64,000 nucleotides of DNA from Pomacea canaliculata (Eukaryota > Mollusca > Gastropoda > Architaenioglossa > Ampullariidae). The notes beneath the pieces were generated by a model. The model saw only the letters and a list, made by a program, of their open reading frames with translations, had not been told where the DNA came from and searched no databases. Within the stretch, counting starts at the first letter, position 1. Every line of letters begins with the position of its first letter. The stretch is from the NCBI RefSeq assembly GCF_003073045.1, contig NC_037601.1, positions 12,790,897 through 12,854,896 on the forward strand. Reading direction: 5' to 3'. The position numbers and the translations under genes were made by a program. Positions 1-11,500 of this stretch are shown one piece after another.

Positions 1-2640
1 GGCCAGCAACATCGTCTGTCAGAAGATTCTCCAATTCACGCTTTCGTCGGCCGATGATAGACAACGACGCCGGCGCTTGCCAAGCTGCTGACTGCTGTAG
101 CGTGTAGTGTCCTACAGTTGCGAGCCTTGCACTTCGCTCTCAACGGAAGCTCGGTCTCGCTTCGGTTTCCCTTTTATTTATTTTTTTTTCTCTTTTCTAT
201 TTTTCTTTCAATCTACTGTTTGGTTTTGCAGATTCTTTACATTCTTAGGTGTCCCAGGTGACCGCAGGTCTCCTTCCACAGAAATTTCTGCAATTTTTCT
301 CCTGTGGGTTTGTTTTCAAAAACGAGACATCCTATTTATTTTATTACAATCTATCTTCCTTTTCCAGGTCTTCATTGTAACATATTTATGATCCTTTGCT
401 ATTAGTTCCAAATTTAAAAGTATTGTGGTTTGAAATATGGTTCACATCGAAAGGTTAATGATATTAAATTCCTAGACAAGGAGTCAAGGCACTGTCGCCC
501 GCCAACACCACTGTAAAACCTTTCTTTTTGTAGACAAAAATTTATGTGTGAACAACGTACATTAATGAGTCTACGTAGGTGGCTTACATATTTACTTATT
601 TTTATTTTGTTTCCTTCTTTGAATCTTTCTATATTTCTTTTCTTGGAGATGAATGTAGCACGTCTCTTCCCAGTTCTGTCGCGTTTCTACTGTCGTTTTT
701 TTAGGGTTTTATTTTTTCTTCTTTTCATTTGGTAAAAGTTGAAATGCATCTTTTCTGTGGCTGAAAGTGACATACAGGGTTTCCCTTAAATCGATCTTGA
801 AAACCGAGTCAGCAGTAAATTTGTTACAAGTGGCGCAACATATATGATGCGATCCCTTCCCATAACTCACCTGTCTCCAGCACCTGCGAGCAGCACCCGG
901 GGCTTGACCTTCACACCTGCGGGGTTTGGGGGAAGGGGTGGGCATGGCCAGACAGGCGTGAAAACGGTAAGCGTTACAAAGGAGAAAGAATTCGCACACT
1001 TTTAGCTAGAGATACAGGAGGGATGTTGATGGGGGTCGGGATCAGGATGGGGTGGTGCTGACTAGCCGACAAAGATTCCCCTGCTGGACAGGAGAGTGGA
1101 GAGCGGGAATCGGGGTGTAGGCGATGGGTAACGGGCCCTGACAGACTAATGTCCACCTTCTGGACGAAGCCGACAAAACGCACCTGCGAGGAGCCTTGTG
1201 GTATCGGTTGACCTTTGGCCTAGCCACTTTATTATTTCTTTAAAAAAAATCCCCTTCCCCAGCACTAAACCTTTACATTCACTTCCTGACCTCTCCTCCT
1301 ATCGTCCACTGCAACGACTTTGTCAAGCAGAAGCGAATGACCGTCGTGGGGCTATCGGCGATCCAACCTTTATGGTCGGACTGGCTGGACCCCGACCTAT
1401 CGCGCTGTCAGGTCACGGTTGACTGAACTGCACGCACGTCCACTTCACGCGCGCACCCCACCTGTCCTAAGGCGATGTTTATTGTTGCCGCGTGGCCAGG
1501 ACGAGCTGTGGTATCCACACACCTGTCATTCTGTTGCGGGGAAGGATGCTAGTCCTGGTTATCAGTTAAAGTAATAAAATTCAGGTATGTCTGTGTCAAA
1601 TGGATAGTGCTCTTAGTTGTTTTATTTTATTATTATTATTATTATTATTATCATCATCATCATCATCTTTGTGTTTTTGGCCCCCAGGTAAATCTACTGC
1701 TAAAAAGAGCATCGGACGAATCTGTTTAACAGTCAATCTTTCTGCCCAAAAGTCGACAGGTCAGAAGCAATACTAATTATTCTTCCTCTATAAATAGACA
1801 GATTGAATCACATGTAATTAAATATATTTTGTCGACAGATCAAAGTAGTTGTAGTGACAGTAACAGGAATAGCAACAGTAACAGAAGCAGTTACAGGAGA
1901 TTTGGCCTGCTATGTAACCCTTTTGGTAATGGTGCTTCTAGCAAGAACAGATACAGAAGACTTTTCTTCCTCAAAAAAATAAAATACACACACACACGTA
2001 CGTGAGCACGCGGTCATATGCAAGCGTAATAAGAGGATGTAGCTAATGGAAGGAATGATAATAGTATAGACTGCATCTTCAAGAGTTGTATGTCTGTCAA
2101 AACCACTTTAATGTGTAATCCGGCTTCGTCATCTCTTTTAATCAATTGAAAAAAAACCAAAGACAACTATTTTTATTCATTTATTTTTATTTTATTAATG
2201 CATTTTTTCTTTCATTTTCTTTGTATTTCTTCCCTCTATGGCTGAATAAACGTAAGGCGTCGTGACAAGGGGAGCTCAGCCAGTCAAGAACGCTAACTCC
2301 TGCACACCAAGTACTGTTTCGTCATCAGGGCCGTGGTGTTCATCAGATTTTTTTTTTTTTTTTATCTCGCGCTAGACAGCTGGAGTGATAACACAAGGTC
2401 GTGAACTGTTTGTGATTTATGACAGATAATGAGATGTCGGAGCCTGATGTACAATATGATACAGCGCCAACAGCCAACGGGGGCCAGCGCTGATGACGCT
2501 GGGCGGAAGTCGGAAAAAAAACCTACGTAGCGCTGGTCTAAGGCCGCTTTTCTTCTTCCGCCTCGCGATGTAATCCGCGAGCAAACAAGCGCTCGGCGCG
2601 GAGTGTTTGTCTAGCCTAAGGCCTTGAATGAGATTTAAAT
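1..2640. other. Non-coding stretch, no gene supported
   Basis: Open frames here are short, of low-complexity composition and show no recognisable domain, signal peptide or paired splice sites. The stretch is AT-rich with T-rich runs near 170-330 and 560-720, a trinucleotide repeat near 1625-1667 and a T16 tract at 2348-2363. More GC-rich patches at 880-1180 and 1320-1540 have no coding pattern I recognise. A distant untranslated exon cannot be excluded. Confidence 0.5.
1625..1667. repeat. (TTA)n/(TCA)n trinucleotide microsatellite
   Basis: An uninterrupted run of TTA units passes directly into a run of TCA units, giving a compound trinucleotide microsatellite. It lies in non-coding DNA. Confidence 0.85.
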
Positions 2641-2662
2641 CCAATTTAAATTATTCGCCAAA

Positions 2663-2745
2663 TTGGGCGCCAAATGGGCTGGAAATAACGAGCACGCATG
2701 GACAAAAAAAAGCACGTGCTCATTTGCATGACAAACGTGACGTCA
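2663..2745. promoter_or_regulatory. Dense cluster of E2F-, E-box-, octamer- and CRE-type motifs
   Basis: Four textbook binding motifs fall within 83 bp: an E2F-like near-palindrome TTGGGCGCCAAA at 2663-2674, an E-box CACGTG at 2713-2718, a POU octamer ATTTGCAT at 2722-2729 and a perfect CRE, TGACGTCA, at 2738-2745. The last three are almost contiguous. The preceding 200 bp is relatively GC- and CpG-rich for this window. This is typical of a promoter or enhancer core, but no adjacent first exon is recognisable. Motif presence is seen directly; function is inferred. Confidence 0.4.
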
Positions 2746-2912
2746 AGTGGTCGCCCAGATGAGCGTCTGCGGAGGGATTTATGGAGAGAAAGTTACAGTT
2801 ATCCCGCGAGTCTTCTCCCTTCGCTAACTCTTCATCTGCCACACATGGCGCACAAATTCAGAGCTCGCTGGCCATGCAGCAGCTTCTGTCCTCCTCACTC
2901 CGGCCTTCGACA

Positions 2913-3090
2913 TTTTTTTTTTTTTTTTTTTACAGACAAAGATGTGCACATCTGAGTCAAAGAATGGTTTGCATGTGTGTGCATTAGTACGTGTTGCTGT
3001 TTGTAACTTAATGTTCCTAAAACATTCAATCAGTTGTTGATAGACATAAATGTGAGTAAGAGCTCAGACTTTTTTTTTTTTTTTTTTTTT
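2913..3090. repeat. Pair of long poly-T tracts
   Basis: T19 at 2913-2931 and T21 at 3070-3090 are separated by about 140 bp. Long T runs on this strand could be the reversed poly-A tails of retroelements, but I see no element body next to them. Confidence 0.5.
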
Positions 3091-4354
3091 GGATTGGCTT
3101 GCGTGTACCTAAATAAATGTTAATTAATTGTGTTATTACTCTGTTATACTTTTGGTTTTGGGGGTCATGGTGCCTTTTATTGCTCTGTGAAAACAGAAAA
3201 TATTCAGAGGTTTCTTAAAAATTTATTTGGCTTTCATGTGAATAGTTTAGTGCTCTGTTTTAAATATAAAGCGTTGCACCTGAATATTCGACAGTTTGAG
3301 CACACTGCTTGGAAATTCTGCGGAAAACCGTCTTATTTTCCTACTAAATTTTCTAAGTTTTTACGTGTATTTTTTATTTCACCTTTGACTTTTTATAAGC
3401 GTTTCTGGAAGGGGCTTTATGGAATGGGCTTGCTCCCCTTTCTTCTTTAAAGGGTTGGGAGTAAATTATTTAAGTGGGAGTGGATAAAACTCCATACAAG
3501 TAATATTGCCCATAATCTCAGCGAAGACAATCCCTGTGTTCTCGAAATACACAGATACAGACTGGTACAGAGGATTTAGTTGGCGCACTACTGCGGTCAT
3601 ACTTTCATACTTTACTTGACAACTTGACAAAAAAAAAAATTCTGATGCCGCACTGATTATGAGAAACATCGCAATTTGTGGTCATGTGACTTCCTCTTTA
3701 ATTCTGGCTCTGGAAAATCTAAACTTGAAAAACTGTTGGTGAATGGAAATGACTAAGAAAATTGTTTTCTTCCTGAAACTGTACTTCTGATGTTGGCTAA
3801 TATTTGTCATTTTTTGAAAAACATACATCAAAACATAACACAACATTGTTTGATGTGAAATAAAGTGAATGCAATTGCTAAACTGTGTTCGACAAGCTGA
3901 ATCCATTGATACCAAAACCTTTTCCGGACCCTACGGAATCTTTCCTTGCCCTCTGTCTACACAATGTCCTGCGCTTGAAAAGTAAATGTCAGGCAACAGC
4001 GACTCGTCTTCACTGCAATAAAACAAGTGTTAGCTTCAATATTATAAGATATATACATTACATATCACGTCGACCATTGTATCCGTCACTCTAATGCCTA
4101 AAATACAGAGTTCACTGCTTTAATGAGGCACGTGACATCTGGGTGGCTCGTCTTCGCTGCAATGACACGAGTATTAGGTGACATGTAAACAGAAACTTGA
4201 AATGCAAACTCTGTAACACATCGAGCATACTCGATTGACCAAACATATATAAATATAAACAAGTAAAATAAATAAAGATCCAAGGAACAAAAAATTAACG
4301 ACTTTCCCGCTCCCTACCCTCGCCGTCATTGCTTGCCTAGCCCCCTAGCAGTCA

Positions 4355-4386
4355 CTTCCTGTGTAGGAAGCCACGTGTTTCACGTG
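4355..4386. promoter_or_regulatory. ETS-type palindrome followed by two E-boxes
   Basis: CTTCCT (4355-4360) and its exact reverse complement AGGAAG (4365-4370) are separated by 4 bp. They are followed by two CACGTG E-boxes at 4372-4377 and 4381-4386 with a 3-bp spacer. The arrangement suits paired ETS and bHLH binding. No transcription unit is recognised nearby, so the role is speculative. Confidence 0.25.
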
Positions 4387-7300
4387 CTGCCCTCACAGGC
4401 CCTTATCAAGGGGCGCAATCAAAATATTGAAAGACAGATAAGTCGTTCGGCTTTCCGCCACCGAAAATATTCCATGCATTAAGTGTCGAAATCAAGAGAG
4501 TACAGCTTCCAGACCGTCGGTCATAAATGTGAGCATGTTTTCCATTTTCAATTTAATGTGCGAGACCCGCGCTTACACAGACGCTTTGAGAGATCTTTAC
4601 GATGTTTATAAAACAACGAAGGCGGATGTAGTTGCGAACGGAGCGGATGAAGAAGAGTGCAGTTTTCTTTATTTCTTCCTCTTTGCATTCTTTCTTTCTT
4701 TTCTTCTTGCTTTGCTTTCTCGAACATGTCTCGAAAATTTCCTCATCGTTGAGTCTTTCACAGGGAGTCATTTTTCATTCCTTTATCTGTTCATTTGTTC
4801 ATTGTCCATTGCCATTATTTCTTGTTTTCTTTATCATACCATCGTCCTTTCTTATCTTCTATTATTCCTTCCTGATATTTTCAGTTTGTTATATGTCTGC
4901 CAGTGTCGTAACCTCAAGACATTGCTGTCCTCTTGGCTGTTATATAATTCCTTTCGTCATCGAATAGCATTGTTATGAACTATTTATATACCTTGAAATT
5001 TTCTTTAAAGATAATTAATATTAATGCATAAAATATTCGTTCACATACACATACACACAACCTCCTACCTCCACCTCTTATCTCTTCTGCTGTAGATAAC
5101 TGCATTTGCCGCTGACGACTTATTTCCGTTAACTAGACTCCTAGCATTTCTTTCCCACCCCAAAGGCTCCCATTTCCCCACCCTTACCCCTTTCACTTCC
5201 CGTGTGGAGGATGGCGGGAACCGAAATCTTTCACAACACCCGGGGCATCCTATCGTGTCAGGCGTGTCAGTGGCAGTGTACCATTCCATTTAATACGGCT
5301 TTTTTCGCCTCACAAGAAAACCCACCCTGCATTTAACGATCTCGTCTTCTTCCTCCCCTTCACCCTTGCGTGATCGGTTTCCTGTCCTGACCGAGGTTTG
5401 AAACCTGAGAAGGCGACGTCTCTTTCGACTTGAATCAAACTAGCAAAATGCCGGTAGCTAGACGGGGATTTGCATTATTGTATTATCAATATCGTTGGAA
5501 ATAATTATTTAATTTGATGTAAATTTCGATCACCTCGCACCCGCTAAGATGAGGCGCGACGTGTTTTTATAATCATTTATTCCTTGAAAATTACCTCCCC
5601 TTCTCTCTATGGAGGTCCAGCGGTTAGTCACGATGCTTACGATTTATAGCCTGCGTTTTCCTCTTTGTTATAATTTATCCCCATCTCTTTTTCGTTCAGA
5701 GATATCAGAATGATACTTTTTATGTCTTATTATTGTGTCTACTTACTGTCTACCTTTTCCACTTTTAGAATTTGAGAGAAGGAAGAAGACAAATGACATT
5801 ATTGGTTGGTTGCTTTTTTTTTTTCCTAATTGACTGCTCCTTACAATCAACAAGATCAGCAGAAATAAATATTTTGCACGCTGGTCTCTCAAATTCAAGC
5901 TCGAGACAGATAACGAGTATTACATAGGTTTTTCCTTCGCGATTCATTTCCCACAATTTTTTTTTCCTTCCTTCCTCGATGCCTCCATGCCGCGCATGGC
6001 ATCGTTGTGTGATGTTTTGTTCAGCTGTCTCTATGAGAAAATCCCGCTACTGCCCTGCGTGAAGCCTCGATGCCACCCAAGTTGGGCATTGGCTACGAGA
6101 AACCTTGAGAAGGGGCTCGGATGTAGAGATATTATGGGATGGGGTCGAGAGGGGAGCGATGAAGAGGTGGGCATAATTTTTTTTTTTTTAAGGTAAAGAA
6201 GAAAATCTGGTGTACTTTGTCCGGCGCTGTAAGTCGACCCCCGCGAATTTGCCCCCAGGCAGCTGCTTGCCACGAGCCTTGCAAATTTCAATCGTTTTCT
6301 TTATCTCGCCTACGCTTACCTCTGGGAAGTAGTATCTTGATCCTTTGCCATCATAGGGACGGGAAGATGGTGTTAGGGTTTAGAGGGTGTTTGCCCCCCC
6401 CTCGGGCCCAATTAAGCTGTCTGCCAATTAGCCACTTCCTCACCACTACATTTTCCTGGGAGATGAAGTGTAAAAGACACAGCAGAATTTAACACTTGCC
6501 GGATGGTATTTTTCTGGCATAAAAAAGAAATCTCGGAGGCCGGAATGGTCGGGAGGAAAACAGGAGAGGCAAAAGTCGGCTAAGGCGCAAAAGCATTATA
6601 GACACTTGCCTTCCGGACCCGACAGCAAGATGTAAGGCACAGGCCATGCACGTGCGACACAGAATTAGAAATGTAATTCCTTCCCTCTGTTCTGATCAAA
6701 GAGCAGGCAAACTCCCGGCAGGTTTTGATGTGCCAACATCCCCTCGCTACATAGGAGGAACTTTGATCTCGTGTGAATGAAATATGCATGCAGTACGCTT
6801 ATTTACTGGCCGAAATCTCTGCCTTACCCGTATCACTCTTTCTTTTCCTTCATCATTAATTCCGTCTTTCCTTGTACTCTTCTTTTCTTTCTTTTCAAAG
6901 ATTTACTTCTTCCGCTGCCCCCGCCGCGCCTTCCTTCCCCACCTCCTGCCTTTAGAGGACAGTTTTGTGCAGAAGGAAATAATTTTCTTTAATTGTAATT
7001 TACCAAAAATGAATTAAAGACACATGAATAGTCGATGCGTTGTAATTTATTATTATTTTGATTATTATGATGATTATGATAACGATTATTATTATTATTG
7101 CAGTTTTTATCTACATGCCGGTCGTTTCCCCTATCGAATTCAAAATTTCGTTGAAGGTTCCAAGACTGCTTCTGGTATTTTCTTGAAATGTTCACATTTC
7201 TTATACTTACTTGCTAGCAATGAGGTAGCCAGCTACACTAGAAGATAGGATGTCTACTACCCTTGTATGTTTTGTTATGAAAAGCTTTCTTTGTGATCTT

Positions 7301-10300
7301 CACGATACCGTCTGCTAATAAACGACATGACAGTCCTGCGGTCATTCCTTCCTCCTCTACTTTCTTTTCCTTCACATTTTTTTTCTAAAGGATGAAATCA
7401 TAATAGTCACAATACACTACCTAAACAACTATATGACAGGTCTGCGAGAATCATATGATATAAAAGTAAATTTTCAGCCAACTGATATCTTTTTATGTAT
7501 GTGTGTGTGTGGAGGGGGAAAAAGAGAATAGCTAGAGATTAAAACTAATTAATGTAGCTGGAGGTTCTCCCATTATGAAAATCTTAGAAATAATGTACAA
7601 CAGGATGTATATACCCACGAATTAAATACATAGATAGATAGATGCCAGCGTTTTTCCAGGTCACACCTAATCATTTGCAGATTTCCTCGCTGGGTGTGAA
7701 GTCTACGATTCGCACCTGGACCACAATGCTTTGCGGCAGGCTTGGCACGCCGAGAACGATTACAAACACTGCCGGGGGGAGGTGTTTATGTGCACCTCTT
7801 CTCACCGACATCGTGTGTCGATGAAGACATATAGTGATCGGACGGCAAAGCCAAGATGTGTTTTTCCAGTTGACACGGGCTGTCACCGGCCCCCTCCTAC
7901 TGAGTCGATTAGGTTCCCCCTTTTTTTATTTCTTTTTTTTTTTCTTTTTTGGGCACTTCCTTCCTCTCGCCCTTCTTACTTTCTCTCTTCTCCTTTAGAT
8001 CCGATCTTGTCTTCTTTTGAAGCAACCGCGCGGCCCAGCCGGCTGCTTGGGTCCCGGGTGGGTTGTGGGTGTGAGATAGACGTCTTACAGACATTCTTGC
8101 AGCGGGTGACCTGATCGCGGATGTATACTTTGGAGGCTGGGACTTTTGCTGACACTACGAGATTGGCTGAGAGTTGACGAGATTTCTTAAAGTTGTCCGA
8201 GATTTTCTGTCCTTCGTTGAAAGTATTTTAGAAAACAAAGCGAGATTAAGAAATCTTCGTATTTGTGTTTGTATTTGTTGTCTCTCTCTCTGTATGAAGG
8301 TGCATAGTCGTGAGGAACAGATAAAGAGTAAGCAGAGTATATAGTAAGCGTGTGTAATATAATCATATTATATAATAGATCAAGAATATGTAGTGTAAAT
8401 CATATTGGTTCAGACATCTTTTACAGCTTTCTGTCTGGTGTAGACCTCAACATCATCTCTTGCTACAACCTTCCCACAGACTTCCTTACCAATCAGAGAA
8501 ATTGTTTTCTCGCTGCTCACAATTATTTGAAAATGTTCTTTCTAGTGTCTTATTTTGTGTTATGAGCTGTTGTTTCTATTCTACAAGGGGTGGAGATGGA
8601 GACTAGTCAGAACAATGTCGTCCACACCTGAAGGCTCAGTCTAGTTAGTGACAGTGTGCTTCTCCTCCAGTTGCCCCAACTGTGGGGTGGGTACCTGACT
8701 GCAGATTTCCCAGAGAAATTAAAGGAGTGAGAGAGAAGAAATGAACATCGTTCTCACGAAAAAAGCTGCCCCCCAAGAAAATGAAGTTATCTCACAACTT
8801 ACTGCTCAAAGTAGTCACATGACTACCTTTTGTTCAACCCAATAGGTTTCAATTTATTTTTTAATTCGAACGGTTGTTATGTATTTTTCTTCTCATAAAA
8901 CTTTTTTTCCAGATCCTATACGTTTTTGTATAGCAGCTTTGCCGCCTCCTGTCTACTGAGTTGTAAAGTGGTGGCCGGAGATAAATAATTGAAACATTAT
9001 CAAACTTCTAAGCAATCACTTAATATGAATGACAATTTAAAAAAGGGTTTAGTTTTCCTTTCAATAGAATTTAATTAATCATAATTGTAAAACGGAAGGA
9101 AGGAATGGATAAAAAGAGAGACAAATATCGAAGAAGACTGGAAGGGATGAAAAAAAAGAAGGAAGAAGTTAAAGCAACAGTATAAAACTAAGACGACTCA
9201 CGCAGTAACTAAATATCTGTACCAAATAAATAGCTTATCCAACTTATTAAATAAAAAAATCGCATATACGCAATAAGGTATTTTGGTTGTTTTACTCTCT
9301 TTGGGCTGGGAAGGGAAATCGAAGAAATTTAGAAATAGGCTAAAACTCGAGGTTTGCAAAATTAAAATTTGTTATAACCTTTGATGGCTCTTCACTCCTT
9401 TTGACTCATGACCTCGCTGAATGATTGAGATTGTCATAAAAAACGTGAAAAAAGAACTTATGCGGAATTCTCTGTCTCCAGTATTTTATTTGGTTGTTCT
9501 AGACCGTGGATGAGAATTTCCCTTGCACTTCTCTTATTTTATTTTCTCTCTTCTTACGTCCTCCTGCACCATTGTTTGCACCTGGGCTTGTTTTATATCT
9601 TTTTTAGGAGACGAGGGGGAGGTAATGGAGAGGAGTGAGAGGAATGGAATTAACACTGAGCATGGTGCATCTCCTGATTCCTCTTTTCTAAGTTTAAAAA
9701 AATGAAGAGGTTCATTGGTAAGGAAAAGTGTTTGCAAATTATCTCTAAGCTTTATTTACTCTATTTCCTGATCCAGCCTGCTGCTGTTTCCTGTCTAAAC
9801 ATGCCGAGCTCCTTACAGCAAGTAGCGACAGGTGTTAGCTCGGCTAAAAACGAAGATGGCGACAAGTAAGGGGAGCTTACTCTCACGGCGTATGTATTTT
9901 TCGTACCCGAGAACAGGAAGAGGCAAGTTTTTCTTTGCGATCTCGTATTTTCAAAAGCGAATTTCCAGCTCATATTTTTAAAAAGAAAATCGAGATCGCA
10001 TTAGTCAGTTGAAATACAGTGAATTGCAATTTAGAGCTTTCAGAGTGAAATCATGATTGCACTGATTTCAAATATGTCAGCGATGTGGCTACAAACACGA
10101 TAGAGTTTTAAGTATTTCCCTTCTATTTTATAATTCTTTCTTCCCTTTTCCTCTGCTTTTGATTGGAACCAGACACCAGGACAAGGGAATTGTCTCCGTC
10201 CATCGACTCTCTGCTACCAGGTTGCAGTCACGTAGAGATACTCCGCTGCTCTCGCTAGTGGAAAGGGAGGTAGAGTCATCTCCCTTGTTTTAAGACTCCA

Positions 10301-10462
10301 CCACCAAAGAAGGGAACTGAATGCTGGAAATATTGGAAACTGCGCAGTTATGTAAGAACTGGAAGATCAATGAGTGGTTGGATTTCATGAAAAGTTAACC
10401 GCTTCAGCCAACAGAAGAGCTGTGACAGTTGACTGCAAAAGTTTTCACGCACGACAGCATTT

Positions 10463-10566
10463 TTGTTTTGTTTTTGTTTTGGGGTTGGGTTTTTTGGTTG
10501 TTGTTTTTTTTTTGGTTGTTTTGGGGTTTTTTTTGTTTTTTATTTGTTTGTTTGTTTGTTTGTTTC
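10463..10566. repeat. G/T-rich low-complexity tract ending in (TTTG)n
   Basis: About 100 bp consist almost only of G and T on the plus strand, with several runs of three or four G, ending in repeated TTTG units. The G runs are separated by T-rich loops, so a G-quadruplex is conceivable. Confidence 0.7.
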
Positions 10567-11415
10567 AGTCAGTGAGTGTAAGCTTTTATTGGCTCATTAA
10601 TTTTCTCAATCTTCTTAACCAGGAACGACGAGTGCTGGTGTGCGCTGGAGAACATGGGAGATAATCCGAAAGATTACAGTTTTGCAATCGAGCGTATAAT
10701 TGGAGTACAGACGGTCATCACCTTACAGTAACGATGGAGCCTCGTATTATTGAAGTTGTGCAGCAGACGTGTGTTCACATTACTTTCACCTGTTCAAGAC
10801 ATCGATTAACGCTGATGTACTCTGTGTAGCATATTTATACAAGAAAGAAAGAACGAAGGAAAAAAAGTAAGAAAACATATTGTACACGTGTCTTTTCAGA
10901 CAATTAGCATATCACGGCATTTAATAAAGCACTGGGAATGAGTTGGTGATGCGAGAGGGTAAAGGTGGAAGGGCATAGTTCATTATAAGTAAATAGCCTA
11001 CCTAAGAGATTTCTCTCCGTGCTGGGTTGATCTTGTCCATGCTTGCTCATGTTCATACTGAATTTCGATTTTACGTGGGAGATTAATCATCATCATCATC
11101 ATCATCGTGCACACATAAACATCTAGAGGTATACACTATTGCGTGCATAGCTACACCATTAATGTATATTTATTTTTTTTAAATCTTATTTCTTTAAAGC
11201 AGTTATTATACATGATTATTTTCGATAATAATATTAATAATATAATATAATGTTATTTCACAATATTATAATTTTAATTTAACAATATTTTCCAACATTC
11301 GATCTATTCTCGCACTAATATAAAGACACATGCACACACGCATTAGTTTATGTTCATAAGAGCATAATTTTCTTTCACCGGTTATTATAAAATCTTGAAT
11401 TCGTTTCTATTTTTG

Positions 11416-11500
11416 TCACTCTTTTTTCTCTTCTTTCTTCTCTCTCTTTTCTTTCTTCTCTCTTTGCTCTCTCTCTCTCTCTCTCTTTTCAATCTCTCTT
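11416..11500. repeat. Polypyrimidine (CT-rich) tract
   Basis: Roughly 85 bp of almost pure C/T with an internal (CT)n run near 11468-11485. Such tracts can form triplex structures. It lies in non-coding DNA. Confidence 0.65.

Larger units (their letters stand above)
2746..9830. other. Non-coding stretch, no gene supported
   Basis: No frame shows a recognisable domain. The stretch contains T19 (2913-2931) and T21 (3070-3090) tracts, pyrimidine-rich segments near 4660-4870 and 7900-8000, and an AT-rich trinucleotide-like patch near 7043-7110. A GC-richer patch at 7640-7900 has overlapping short open frames in several frames, none convincing. Some of this could be intron or UTR of a gene outside the window. 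Confidence 0.45.

Noticed and set aside
4529..4978. 149-codon plus-strand frame
   Set aside because: Consists largely of F, L and S from a T/C-rich tract. No signal-peptide-plus-domain logic and no homology recognised.
7642..7890. Overlapping open frames in a GC-richer patch
   Set aside because: One frame looks superficially protein-like, but I recognise no family and no convincing splice partners.
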